64,000 nucleotides of DNA from Planctomycetaceae bacterium (GTDB lineage: Bacteria; Planctomycetota; Phycisphaerae; SM23-33), in the NCBI GenBank assembly GCA_039680605.1, contig JBDKTA010000009.1, positions 142,498 to 206,497 on the forward strand, read 5' to 3'. The notes under the pieces are model-generated. The model did no database searches and had not been told where the DNA came from. It worked only from the letters and a program-made list of their open reading frames with translations. The position numbers were made by a program, and so were the translations under genes. How positions within the stretch are numbered: position 1 is the stretch's first letter; each line of letters starts with the position of its first letter. Positions 52,748 to 61,115 of the stretch are shown here, in pieces.

Positions 52748-54205
52748 ATGCATGCTGGAATGATTCTCTTGTGTCTCTGGGCGGCGACGGGGCAGGCGAG
52801 CGCGTCGCAGCCGGCAAGCGCAGCTGCCGATCCCCAGCTCTATGTCGTCGCCGTCAGCGAGGCGACCTATGCGCAGCCGTCCTGGCGGGCAGTCGTGGAC
52901 GCCCTGGTGACCAAGCATCATGCGCGGGTTATTCGCTACGCCGGCACGGTCGGCTCGGCCCATGCCGAGTTGGCCGCATGCATGCCGGATGCGATCTGCT
53001 TTGTCGCGACGCCCGAAGAAGCCGGGCGCGATTTCGTCGTTGCCGTCAACCGCATGACGCGGCGGCTGGACGATGATCCCTACACCGACGCCCTCTGGGG
53101 CATTTTGACCGGCTATGACGCGGCCGATGCTTTGCGGATCGCCAGGCGGACCGAGCCACTGCTGGTGACGCGCGGCGCCTCGGGGTTGGGCCCGGGCTAC
53201 GTCGGCGGTCTGGAGAGCGGTTTCGCGGCCGAGGAGAAGCGGTTCTGGATCAAGAACGCCGGCGGGAAGTACGAGGAAAAGCCGGTTTCCCCGGACGCGG
53301 CTGAATCATTGGCCGGAGCGTTCAACACGATGCATCCGCAAGTGTTCTACACCTCCGGTCACGCCACGCAGCGTGACTGGCAGATCGGTTACACTTCGCG
53401 GGCGGGGCAGTTCCGCCATCGCGACGGTCAACTCTTGAGCATCAATACCCAGGGGCGTGCGTTCAAGATCGACTCGCCCGAGCCCAAGGTGTACTTGCCG
53501 ATGGGCAATTGCCTCATCGGCCACATCGACCGGCGCGACTGCATGGCCACCTCGTGGATGCACTCCGGCGGCGTGTACCAGATGTACGGCTACACGGCGG
53601 TGACCTGGTTCGGTCGCATGGGTTGGGGCACGTCAGGAGCGTTCGGAGAGGGCATGCCCCTCAACGAAGCGTTCTACTTCACCAACCAGCGCCTGGTGCG
53701 CGAACTGGTCGAGAAGTACCCGCACCTTGCGGCCATCGAATTCGACACGTACGACGATCGCAAGATCGGCGAACTGGCTGGTCGTCACAAGCTCGTCAAA
53801 CGCAATGACAAGACCGGGCGGTGGGAGCTGCTCAAGGAACCGATGGGCCTGCTGTGGGACCGCGACTGCGTGGCTTTCTACGGCGACCCGGCGTGGGAGG
53901 CGCGCATTCCCGTCGAGCGGGCGTGGACGCTGTCCTGGAGCCGCAGCGGCAACACCTGGACGCTGACCATCACGCCGCTCAAGGACGACGCCGGACCGGC
54001 CAGCCTGGCGGTGATGCTGCCGCGGCGATTGACGCACGCTACGGTCTCGCCCGCGGCGGTCAAGGCCATCGTGACGGACAATTTTCTTCTGGCCGATTCC
54101 CCCCAGCCGCCCTCGGGATACAAGAAGGACCAACCGGTCACGATCACGGTCACGGGAACGCCAATGGTCCGCCCCACTGCGGAAAAGCTCAAACAGGCAC
54201 GTTAG
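52748..54205 (+). CDS. Exported clan-CD-peptidase-like protein
   Basis: A 485-residue exported protein. A short signal peptide is present (MILLCLWAATGQASASQ). The core has a caspase/gingipain-type pattern: His205 in VFYTSGHATQRD and Cys255 in YLPMGNCLIGHI, each after a hydrophobic strand, as expected for a clan CD His-Cys dyad. Then come MATSWMHSGGVYQMYGYTAVTWFGRMGWG and a C-terminal beta-domain (TLSWSRSGNTWTLTITPLKDD). Activity is inferred only from this pattern; a caspase-fold pseudo-enzyme is possible. GAGG precedes the ATG at 52748; ATG 52760 is an alternative. Confidence 0.6.
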   Translation: MHAGMILLCLWAATGQASASQPASAAADPQLYVVAVSEATYAQPSWRAVVDALVTKHHARVIRYAGTVGSAHAELAACMPDAICFVATPEEAGRDFVVAVNRMTRRLDDDPYTDALWGILTGYDAADALRIARRTEPLLVTRGASGLGPGYVGGLESGFAAEEKRFWIKNAGGKYEEKPVSPDAAESLAGAFNTMHPQVFYTSGHATQRDWQIGYTSRAGQFRHRDGQLLSINTQGRAFKIDSPEPKVYLPMGNCLIGHIDRRDCMATSWMHSGGVYQMYGYTAVTWFGRMGWGTSGAFGEGMPLNEAFYFTNQRLVRELVEKYPHLAAIEFDTYDDRKIGELAGRHKLVKRNDKTGRWELLKEPMGLLWDRDCVAFYGDPAWEARIPVERAWTLSWSRSGNTWTLTITPLKDDAGPASLAVMLPRRLTHATVSPAAVKAIVTDNFLLADSPQPPSGYKKDQPVTITVTGTPMVRPTAEKLKQAR

Positions 54206-54254
54206 CGGTCGAGCTTGCTTGACGTGGTTGTTTCTCGGCGGATGGGCCTGGCCA

Positions 54255-54411
54255 GATCATACACTCGATCGGTCGCCAGCGGCGGTCAGGATCCCGCCCG
54301 GTCGGTGGCATTGACGCCGGCGGTATGGATTTACCGCGCCTCGGGCGCATAGGTGTTCTTCTGCCGCCACGCACGCGGGCCCAGGCCCGTTTCGCAAACG
54401 AGCACAGACCA
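54255..54411 (-). pseudogene. Relic of a XylR-type regulator end fused to a metalloprotease gene start
   Basis: This stretch aligns with 48010-48178. On the minus strand it first encodes ETGLGPRAWRQKNTYAPEAR, against ETGMGPRAWRQKNSFAPEAG at the end of the regulator at 48100, then goes over the same junction into the start of the downstream gene (words such as CGCATCAATGCCACCG against GGCGTCAATGCCACCG). About 20 bases are deleted and frames are broken. The parent copies are 6 kb away on the same strand. It is a fragment of an ancient duplication, or of a related second regulator-protease pair lost since. Confidence 0.75.
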
Positions 54412-54416
54412 TAAAC

Positions 54417-54971
54417 TCAATCGTCGGGCTGGTCCTTGTTGTGCTGAAGCAGCGCGATCCACTTGGCGACGGCCTTGGCCAGCCCTTCGGCCTTCTTGTC
54501 GATTCCCCGGTTGAGCCGCGTGGTGCTGCGTCCGATGCAGTTGGCGACAGCGATGACGCGGCCGCTTTCCTTATCCGCGATCTCGGTGCGGACGACGATT
54601 TCCTCGACGGCCGAGGTGACGACGGCCAAGCTTCCGCTGCCTTCATAGTGCAGGATGGTTCCGCGGATTACGGCCGTCTTGCCGCCCAGAGCGGTTTTAA
54701 CCTTGTACTTGGCCAGCATGGCCGGAAAGTCGATGCGGAACTGCGGCAACAGGGCGGCGGGCAGGTGGCCTCCCACGTCATTGTGGAACTCGCCCAACTC
54801 GAACTGCGAGTATTCCTGCAGCGGCAGCGACGAGCCCAGCGTCACCGGCTGCAGCGGCGTCACCTCCCCTTTGGGTCCGAAGGCCTGGCCGGCGCCTTCC
54901 GAGATGGCAGTTCCGCAGCCGGCCGATAAAGCAACCAAAACGATCGCGAAGCATGTGACAGGTGTTTTCAT
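54417..54971 (-). CDS. Lipoprotein of unknown function
   Basis: A 184-residue protein with a lipoprotein signal (CFAIVLVALSAGCG, lipobox LSAGC, so the mature protein starts with the Cys). The body (LQEYSQFELGEFHNDVGG, TAVIRGTILHYEGSGSLAVVTSAVEEIVVRTEIADKESGRVIAVANCIGRST) resembles outer-membrane-associated lipoproteins that bundle into DUF4410-like folds, but the assignment is uncertain. Start at 54971, with upstream codons unlikely. Located 64 bases after the GT-C-like membrane protein on the same strand. Confidence 0.72.
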   Translation of the reverse strand: MKTPVTCFAIVLVALSAGCGTAISEGAGQAFGPKGEVTPLQPVTLGSSLPLQEYSQFELGEFHNDVGGHLPAALLPQFRIDFPAMLAKYKVKTALGGKTAVIRGTILHYEGSGSLAVVTSAVEEIVVRTEIADKESGRVIAVANCIGRSTTRLNRGIDKKAEGLAKAVAKWIALLQHNKDQPDD

Positions 54972-55035
54972 TTCCGGCAGTCTTTCTTCTGTTACATTTC
55001 TTGTCCGATCGGCGTCTGCTGGCGCCGGAGGGTCG

Positions 55036-56742
55036 CTACCGCAGGCGCACGATGCGATAGTAGTCGCCGGGGGCGGGCTTGGCCCAGGAAACTTCCTCGA
55101 TGCCCGGACCGGTGATCCGCGCGTCGCCGGAGAGGACGGCATACCACTGGGCGTCGCGCGTCCAGTTGGGCTCGGGCGGGGAGTCCTTGGTCATGCCCGC
55201 GGTGACCTCCTCGGCCAGACGCACCAGCGCCGCGCCATTGCCGGCGTCGTGACTGACGGGCAGAACTTTCCGCTGCCCGCACAGACAGCGATACCACTTG
55301 GTGAGTTTGCCCGGGGCCAGGCGGTGCAGATAGATCATGTCCTGGATGCTGATCAGGATGCTCCGCTGAGATTCCAGGCGGAACTCCAGCGACTCGGTGA
55401 TGAAGATCGCGTCGGGCGGGGTGTTCTCCTTCGCCGCGGCCGCCAGGCGGCGCAGCGTGGCGCGCTTGCGGTCGCTCTCGCGGTGGCGCAGGACGTTGGA
55501 GGGTTTCTCGCTGTCGGGCAGGAAGAGAGTGGCCACTTCGAACGCCGCATGCCTGGCGACTCGCAGGTTCTCCGTCGGCAGCATCCAGGCCACCAGCGCC
55601 GCCGCGCACAGCCATCGCAGCAGGTGGCGGTAGGGATGAAACAGGCGGAAGAGATTCGTCAGCGCCTGCGCCAGCAGCGCATAAAACGGCAGCATGACCA
55701 GCGAGGCGCCCTGGAGGTAGTCTGTCGTCGGCGGCGGAACGTGCCCGCGGAGGTCCAGAATATACATGCCGCCGTAAAGCACCGTCGCCACGCACAGCGA
55801 CGCCGCCGTCCAGACCAGCCAGAACTTCAGGTCGCGCACGCGGAAGCGCTCGACGAGGCTGAGCACGACGGCCGTCAGGATCACCGGCGCCGCAAGCATC
55901 CCGCCCCAGAGCCCCAGGTCGCCCAGCAGCGCGTCGAAACCGTAGAGGATGCCCGACTGCGTCAGCGACACCATCGGCGCGTACGTGCCGATGTACGGGT
56001 TGATGTTGAGCTCGGCGGTGCGGTCCGAGAGCGTATAGAAGTACCACACGTACGGCGCCGCGGCCGCCACCGCGCAGCCGACGCAGGCGGCGCCCATCGC
56101 CAGCGCCCGCGGGCGCCAGTTGTGCTTGGCCAGGTACGCCACCAGCAACACGAGCATGAGATTGGTCGCGGCGGTCATGTCGACGTTGGCCAGCACCCCC
56201 GTGGCCAGGAAGACCAGCAGGACGCGCCAGTCGTGCCAGTAGATCATCAGCGCCAGCACCACCAGCGGCGTCACGGCAATGACCACCCCCTGCGGCGTCA
56301 CCGACGTCAGCGCTCCGGCGCCCCAGAAGCACTGCCCCACCGTTTCCATGACGGCAGAACTCGCCACGGCGACCAGCGCCGAGATCGACCAGCTTCGGCA
56401 GTGGCGGTACATCAGGGCGTACATGCCGCACAGGTAAACCATCGCCACGATCGGCGCCAGCACGCGGAACGGAAGCGTCGGGTCGCGATAGTCCGTCGGG
56501 ATCAGCACCATCTCCATCGCCCCCAGGAACAGCGGAGGGTGCATCTCCGACATGCGACCGGGACCGAACACCATGTCGCGAGGGAAAAGGTCGGGATTGT
56601 GGCGCTTCATGGCCGCGGTGGCCAGTTGCAACTGCTCGCGGTCCAGGCGTTGGTCGTAGAACGCCTGCGTGCCGTAGATGGCGGCCACGGCGACAAAGAT
56701 CGCCAAGGCCATCACGTGCCGGGATCGGGGAACGGGTCTCAT
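55036..56742 (-). CDS. Polytopic membrane protein, GT-C glycosyltransferase-like
   Basis: A 568-residue protein with about ten to eleven membrane helices (HVMALAIFVAVAAIYGTQAF first, LLRWLCAAALVAWML last) and a soluble C-terminal domain of about 170 residues. The first periplasmic loop has NPDLFPRDMVFGPGRMSEMHPPLFLG, in the place where GT-C enzymes carry acidic catalytic residues; this is suggestive only. The C-terminal part mentions no known motif. Start at 56742; just upstream are HGRDAHAT-type repeats, and no ribosome site is visible. Divergent from tilS. Confidence 0.65.
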   Translation of the reverse strand: MRPVPRSRHVMALAIFVAVAAIYGTQAFYDQRLDREQLQLATAAMKRHNPDLFPRDMVFGPGRMSEMHPPLFLGAMEMVLIPTDYRDPTLPFRVLAPIVAMVYLCGMYALMYRHCRSWSISALVAVASSAVMETVGQCFWGAGALTSVTPQGVVIAVTPLVVLALMIYWHDWRVLLVFLATGVLANVDMTAATNLMLVLLVAYLAKHNWRPRALAMGAACVGCAVAAAAPYVWYFYTLSDRTAELNINPYIGTYAPMVSLTQSGILYGFDALLGDLGLWGGMLAAPVILTAVVLSLVERFRVRDLKFWLVWTAASLCVATVLYGGMYILDLRGHVPPPTTDYLQGASLVMLPFYALLAQALTNLFRLFHPYRHLLRWLCAAALVAWMLPTENLRVARHAAFEVATLFLPDSEKPSNVLRHRESDRKRATLRRLAAAAKENTPPDAIFITESLEFRLESQRSILISIQDMIYLHRLAPGKLTKWYRCLCGQRKVLPVSHDAGNGAALVRLAEEVTAGMTKDSPPEPNWTRDAQWYAVLSGDARITGPGIEEVSWAKPAPGDYYRIVRLR

Positions 56743-56749
56743 AAGTTTT

Positions 56750-56862
56750 GTGGCATGGGCGTCCCGCCCATGCTCTTGCTTTGTGGCATGGGCGTCCCGC
56801 CCATGCTCCCGGACCACGGGCGAGACGCCCGTGGCACGCATGGCCGAGACGGCCATGCCACA
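56750..56862. repeat. Cluster of four GTGGCA-edged palindromes
   Basis: Two copies of GTGGCATGGGCGTCCCGCC (the HGRDAHAT unit, reversed), then GGGCGAGACGCCCGTGGCA and CATGGCCGAGACGGCCATG followed by CCAC. Thus different palindromic cores carry the same GTGGCA/TGCCAC edge. It occupies most of the gap between the GT-C-like gene and tilS. Confidence 0.92.
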
Positions 56863-56932
56863 CAACCATACCCATCGCGACGACAGGTTCCTTAGTATAA
56901 GATACAAGCGATGACCCCCGCAAGGACATCCA

Positions 56933-58381
56933 ATGCCGCCGAAAGACGCCCCAGGACAACCGGATCTTTTTGAGGCCGCCGTCGATGCGTACATCGACGC
57001 GCACGGTCTGCTGACGCCTGAGGCGTCCGTCGTCGTGGCGGTCTCGGGCGGGGCCGACAGCATCGCCCTGCTGGCGGCGCTGCGGGGGCTGTCCAGCTCG
57101 CCGCGGCGCAACTACCGCCTGACCGTCGCCCACCTCAACCACGGCCTGAGGCCCCAGGCCGCCGACGAGGAGAAGTTCGTCGCCGACCTCGCCCGCCAAT
57201 GGAACCTGCCGGTCATCCGCCAGCGCGTTGACGCCTCGGCGCATGCCCAGGCCACCGGCCAGAGCATCGAAACCGCCGCCCGCAGCCTGCGGTACGAGTT
57301 CTTCGCCCGCGCCGCCGACGAAGCCCACGCGCACGTGGTAGCCGTCGCCCACCATGCCGACGACAACGTCGAGACCGTCCTGCAGCGCATCGTCCGCGGC
57401 AGCCACCTGCGCGGCCTGGCGGGCATCGGGCCGATGCGCAAGATGCCCGGCGGCCCGACCATCGTTCGCCCGCTGCTGGAGCGCCGACGCAAGGAGATCG
57501 AAGACTACTGCACCCGCAAGGGCCTGGCCTGGTGTACCGACGAGTCCAACGCCAACACCGAACTGACGCGAAACTTCATCCGCCACGAACTGCTGCCGCT
57601 GCTGCGCACGAGGCTCAACCCTCAAGCCGACGAGGCGATCCTGCGACTGGCCGCCGAGGCCGCCAAGACCGAGCAGTACCTCGCCTCGCGCGCCCGCCGG
57701 GCGCTTGACGCGGCGATGTGGACGCGCGAGCCCAATCTCGTCGTCCTGGAACGCCTGCCGCTGAGCAAACGCTCGAGGCTGATCCAGCAGTACGCCCTCC
57801 GCATCGCCCTGGAAGACGCCGGCGTGCCGATGCAGACCGTCACCGCCGAACACATCAACGATCTCGTCGAGACCCTGCTGGGGCACGGGTCTGCCGTCAT
57901 CTCCCTTCCAGGGCAGTTTACCGCCCGCCGGGAGAACGACTCGTTTATCATCCAGCATCGTCCCGACGAACCGCCCCAGCCGCCGCCGGCTGTCGCGCTG
58001 GCCTGCCCCGGGACGACCGCGCTGGCCGACGGGCGCGAGATCACCTGCTCGATCGAGCCGATGGATCCGGTCTCGTTCGAGATTCACTGCCACGACGCGC
58101 GGCCGGGCGTTGAACTGCTCGACGCCGGCAAGGTCCGCGGTCGTCTGATCTGCCGCCCCCGCCGCAGCGGCGACAGCTTTCGCCCGCTGGGGTGCGAGGG
58201 CAGCCAGAGCGTCAGCGACTTTCTGACGAACATCAAGGCCCTGCCCGCCGCCCGCGAGGGGCAGATCTGCATCTGCGACGATGAAGGCATCGTCGCTCTG
58301 GCGGGTTTTCGCATCGATCAGCGCGTCAGCATCGGCGATGACACGCGGCAGGTGCTGCGCATCGAAGTCTTGCGCCCTTAG
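56933..58381 (+). CDS. tilS: tRNA(Ile)-lysidine synthetase
   Basis: A 482-residue enzyme that adds lysine to C34 of tRNA-Ile(CAU), changing its codon specificity. The PP-loop SGGADS is at 38-43, followed by VAHLNHGLRP, the ARS/SLRYEFF region, VAVAHHADDNVETVLQRIVRG and GMRK-like GPMRKMPGG. The middle (TilS substrate) and C-terminal domains complete the usual length. ATG 56933 is six bases after AAGGA; a TAGTATAAG box 35 bases upstream may be the -10. It is followed 20 bases later by the DUF486 gene. Confidence 0.95.
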   Translation: MPPKDAPGQPDLFEAAVDAYIDAHGLLTPEASVVVAVSGGADSIALLAALRGLSSSPRRNYRLTVAHLNHGLRPQAADEEKFVADLARQWNLPVIRQRVDASAHAQATGQSIETAARSLRYEFFARAADEAHAHVVAVAHHADDNVETVLQRIVRGSHLRGLAGIGPMRKMPGGPTIVRPLLERRRKEIEDYCTRKGLAWCTDESNANTELTRNFIRHELLPLLRTRLNPQADEAILRLAAEAAKTEQYLASRARRALDAAMWTREPNLVVLERLPLSKRSRLIQQYALRIALEDAGVPMQTVTAEHINDLVETLLGHGSAVISLPGQFTARRENDSFIIQHRPDEPPQPPPAVALACPGTTALADGREITCSIEPMDPVSFEIHCHDARPGVELLDAGKVRGRLICRPRRSGDSFRPLGCEGSQSVSDFLTNIKALPAAREGQICICDDEGIVALAGFRIDQRVSIGDDTRQVLRIEVLRP

Positions 58382-58401
58382 CTTAACAGGAGTTCCGACG
58401 T

Positions 58402-58767
58402 ATGGACCGTTTCGGCGTATTGATGCTGCCTGTGGTAATGCTGGTCGGGTCGAACCTTTTCATGACATATGCTTGGTACGGGCATTTGAAAGACCTGGCC
58501 GGGCGGCCTCTGATGGTCGCCATCGCCGTCAGTTGGGGCGTGGCGCTGCTGGAATATTGCCTGCAGGTGCCGGCCAACCGGTGGGGCTTCCAGCACTATA
58601 CGCTGGGGCAGCTCAAGGTGATCCAGGAGGTCGTGACGATGGTGGTCTTCGCGGGCTTCTGCACGTTCTACATGAAGGAGCCGCTCAAGCTGGACTTCCT
58701 CTGGGCGAGCCTGTGCCTGGTCGGCGCGGCGTTCTTCATGTTCCGCGGCTTCAACCCTACTGGCTAA
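58402..58767 (+). CDS. DUF486 (DMT-superfamily) membrane protein
   Basis: A 121-residue protein with four membrane helices. FLMLPVVMLVGSNLFMTYAWYGHL-type start (LMLPVVMLVGSNLFMTYAWY), LEYCLQVPANRWGFQHYTLGQLKVIQEVVTMVVFAGFCTFYMKE in the middle, LCLVGAAFFMFRGF at the end: the DUF486 pattern. The transported substrate is unknown. AGGAG lies nine bases before the ATG. Probably cotranscribed with tilS. Confidence 0.9.
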   Translation: MDRFGVLMLPVVMLVGSNLFMTYAWYGHLKDLAGRPLMVAIAVSWGVALLEYCLQVPANRWGFQHYTLGQLKVIQEVVTMVVFAGFCTFYMKEPLKLDFLWASLCLVGAAFFMFRGFNPTG

Positions 58768-58783
58768 CCCGTAAACTGCATGA

Positions 58784-58955
58784 ACCGCAGAGATCGCAGA
58801 GTACGCAGAGAAGCCAAATGGCTCAAAACTAGACCATCTAACGTCGCCGTCGACGTTAATACGAAAAAACAGACTGTCCATGCGGCCCGCTTTCGTATTG
58901 TTCTGTAAGGTCTTTTCGCTCAAAACACCTCTGCGGCCTCTGCGATCTCCGCGGT
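58784..58955. repeat. GCAGAGATCGCAGAG inverted repeat
   Basis: Left ACCGCAGAGATCGCAGAG (58785-58802) and right CTCTGCGATCTCCGCGGT (58938-58955) are nearly complementary. Within the 130-base interior is another hairpin (AATACGAAA / TTTCGTATT). It separates convergent DUF486 and the GNAT gene, and could end both transcripts. Confidence 0.85.
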
Positions 58956-59022
58956 GAAATATCCGGGCTAAGGCGATGACGATCACTGACGCCGATACCG
59001 CTGAGGATCCCGGCGCTGCCTA

Positions 59023-60024
59023 CTACGAACCTCGGCCCAGCGGGCGGTGGACGATCGCCAGGGGCAGCTTGCGGCGCAGGAAGCGTTTGAGGCGGTGTTT
59101 GAGCCCCAGCGGACGGAGCACCGCGCCGACGAGGTCGGTGGCGCCTTCGGTCGCGCGGTGCAGCCAGATGGTGAAGTAGTTGCCCGCGCGGCGCCGCAGG
59201 AAGTAAATGTCACCGCACAACTGGCTGGTGCTGGCGAAGAGTTCCTTGTGCGCCCCCTCGCCTTTCTCGAAGTCGAAGAAGCGGTACTTCTTCTGGCCGA
59301 AGAGGTACTCCATCACCTGGTACTGGAGCACCGTGCCCGGCGAAAACTCCGCGTACGCCGGATCGTAGCCCAGGCTGTCGTACTGGAGCGCTCCGTCGCG
59401 ACAGGGGCAATACAGGTACGCGATGGGCTTATCGTCGCAGAACAGCAAGAACGCCCGCACCTCGTCTTTGGCTGCCAGCTCGGCCGCTCGGGCGCGGAAA
59501 GCCTCATCCGTCCTGACGCCCAGGTCCAGCAGACGCTGCTGGTACGTCTTGGGCGCCAGCCGCCCGGCCTGGGTGAGGAACTCGTCGATATCCTCGGGCG
59601 TGGCGTAGGCCTTCCAGTGCAGTTGCCCGCCGGATCGCTGGGCCATCTTCTTGCACTTGCGTCGCAGGGTCTGGCGGGTCTTGGAAGAAAAGTTGGCCTG
59701 GAGGTAATCGGCGAATGTGCCCCGAAGGTCGGTATAGCAGTGGCGGTAGTGCCGCGCGACGTAGCGGATCCACTGCCCGCTGACGCTGATGCGCTTCAGC
59801 GGACGCGCCAGCGGATAGGACGAGAGCAGCAAGCCGGCGCCCTCGGGAACGGGCATCGTGGGCTCGTTCGGCTCGGGCGCCGCATCGCAGCCGAGGGGGA
59901 AGAACTCTGCCGCCAGCACCGGCAACTTGCGCCGGCGCACGACGATCTCGCCCAGGCATATCTTCAGCAGCGAGTCTTTTACCCTCAGGCGACAAGGTTG
60001 CGGCGCGATGGTCTGCGTACTCAT
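59023..60024 (-). CDS. GNAT-superfamily acyltransferase-like protein (BioF2/CelD type), paralog 1
   Basis: A 333-residue protein. The central GNAT-like fold has IRYVARHYRHCYTDLRGTFADYLQANFSSKTRQTLRRKCKKM, VRAFLLFCDDKPIAYLYCPCRDGALQYDSLGYDPAYAEFSPGTVLQYQVMEYLF and FFDFEKGEGAHKELFA. Relatives act in exopolysaccharide or lipid modification; the acyl donor and acceptor are unknown. It is clearly paralogous to the gene just upstream at 60118. AGGGGAAGCC precedes the ATG; TATACT (minus strand, 60075-60080) may be its own -10. The C-terminal end is rich in Arg/Lys. Confidence 0.82.
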   Translation of the reverse strand: MSTQTIAPQPCRLRVKDSLLKICLGEIVVRRRKLPVLAAEFFPLGCDAAPEPNEPTMPVPEGAGLLLSSYPLARPLKRISVSGQWIRYVARHYRHCYTDLRGTFADYLQANFSSKTRQTLRRKCKKMAQRSGGQLHWKAYATPEDIDEFLTQAGRLAPKTYQQRLLDLGVRTDEAFRARAAELAAKDEVRAFLLFCDDKPIAYLYCPCRDGALQYDSLGYDPAYAEFSPGTVLQYQVMEYLFGQKKYRFFDFEKGEGAHKELFASTSQLCGDIYFLRRRAGNYFTIWLHRATEGATDLVGAVLRPLGLKHRLKRFLRRKLPLAIVHRPLGRGS

Positions 60025-60117
60025 GGCTTCCCCTGCAGCGTCTATCTTGGCCTCTTCGATACATGCGTTTGTTTAGTATAGGACGCCTGGCGGCTGTCTT
60101 TCAGGAGCGGCGGGCGA

Positions 60118-61104
60118 TTATCCGGTAGCGAGGCGGCGCATGAGCCGCTTGATCCCCTGCCTGACGCCCAGGCGCCCGGCGACCCGGGCGGCCGCATCGC
60201 TGAGGGCGTCCGAGCCAATATGCGTCCAGGTCAGCAGGTGGTTCCTGATCCACGGGCGCAGCAGATACACGTCGGCGCACAACTGCGTGTGCGTGGCGAA
60301 GAACAGCTTATGCTGCCCTTCGCCGGGGCCGAAGTCCAGCGTGCCGCCGCGGCCTTCGGCGAAGAGAGCATCCAGCGCGTGATAGTGCAGCAGCGTGCCC
60401 GGGGAAAGCCGCGCGAAGCATTGATCGTACCCCACTCCGTCGTAGAGCCACATGCCGTCCTGCCAGCGGCAGAAGAGATAGGCGATAACCTGCCCGTCGC
60501 AGCGCAGCAGATAGCCGCGGGCCTGGTCCTGGCCGGCCAGGTCAAGCACCCACTGGCGATACTCGGGCGTATCGGGCAGGGCATTTTTGAACAGGGTGTG
60601 CTGGTAGGTGCGTTTGGCCAGCGCCGGCGCCACGTCCATGAAATGAGTCATCTCCTCCGGCGTGCGGCAGACGACCAGGCCCAGTTCACCGCCGTTGCGC
60701 TCCGCCAACACCCGGGTGCGCCGCCGCAGATCCCGGCGGATCTTGGGCGAAAATCGCCGCTCCAGGTACTCCTGGAACGTCCCTTCGAGGCTGACGCTGC
60801 AGTGGCGATAGTGCCTCGGGACGTACCGGATCCAGTGCTTCTGCCAGGTCATCCGCTCCAGCGGGCGCTCGACCGGGAACCCGCCCAGCATGACCCCGGC
60901 CGCCTCGGGCGGCACGTTCGCCCACAGGGCCTCGGGGTCGACCGACCGCCCGAACGTCCGAGGCGTGAATCGCCCCGCCATCACCTTGATGCGCTTGCGG
61001 AACAGCACCGCCTCGCCGATGGCGAACTTGAACGTCGAGGTCTTGAACCGCAGGCCCAGGTCTTGACTGTCCAGCGCGGTCGCGTCTTGTGCTGTGGTGG
61101 TCAC
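60118..61104 (-). CDS. GNAT-superfamily acyltransferase-like protein, paralog 2
   Basis: A 328-residue protein aligned along its whole length with the next gene: WIRYVPRHYRHCSVSLEGTFQEYLERRFSPKIRRDLRRRTRVL, RGYLLRCDGQVIAYLFCRWQDGMWLYDGVGYDQCFARLSPGTLLHY and LDFGPGEGQHKLFFATHTQLCADVYLLRP. The start is a GTG at 61104 (VTTTAQDATALD); no ATG is available before residue 54, and the frame further upstream overlaps the deacetylase gene. It starts 11 bases after the deacetylase stop, so both belong to one operon. Confidence 0.8.
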   Translation of the reverse strand: MTTTAQDATALDSQDLGLRFKTSTFKFAIGEAVLFRKRIKVMAGRFTPRTFGRSVDPEALWANVPPEAAGVMLGGFPVERPLERMTWQKHWIRYVPRHYRHCSVSLEGTFQEYLERRFSPKIRRDLRRRTRVLAERNGGELGLVVCRTPEEMTHFMDVAPALAKRTYQHTLFKNALPDTPEYRQWVLDLAGQDQARGYLLRCDGQVIAYLFCRWQDGMWLYDGVGYDQCFARLSPGTLLHYHALDALFAEGRGGTLDFGPGEGQHKLFFATHTQLCADVYLLRPWIRNHLLTWTHIGSDALSDAAARVAGRLGVRQGIKRLMRRLATG

Positions 61105-61115
61105 GGCCGGCTCTT

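Noticed and set aside
54992..58093. 1,033-residue minus-strand frame
   Set aside because: Spans tilS in antisense and part of the membrane-protein gene in the wrong frame; long only because of GC bias.
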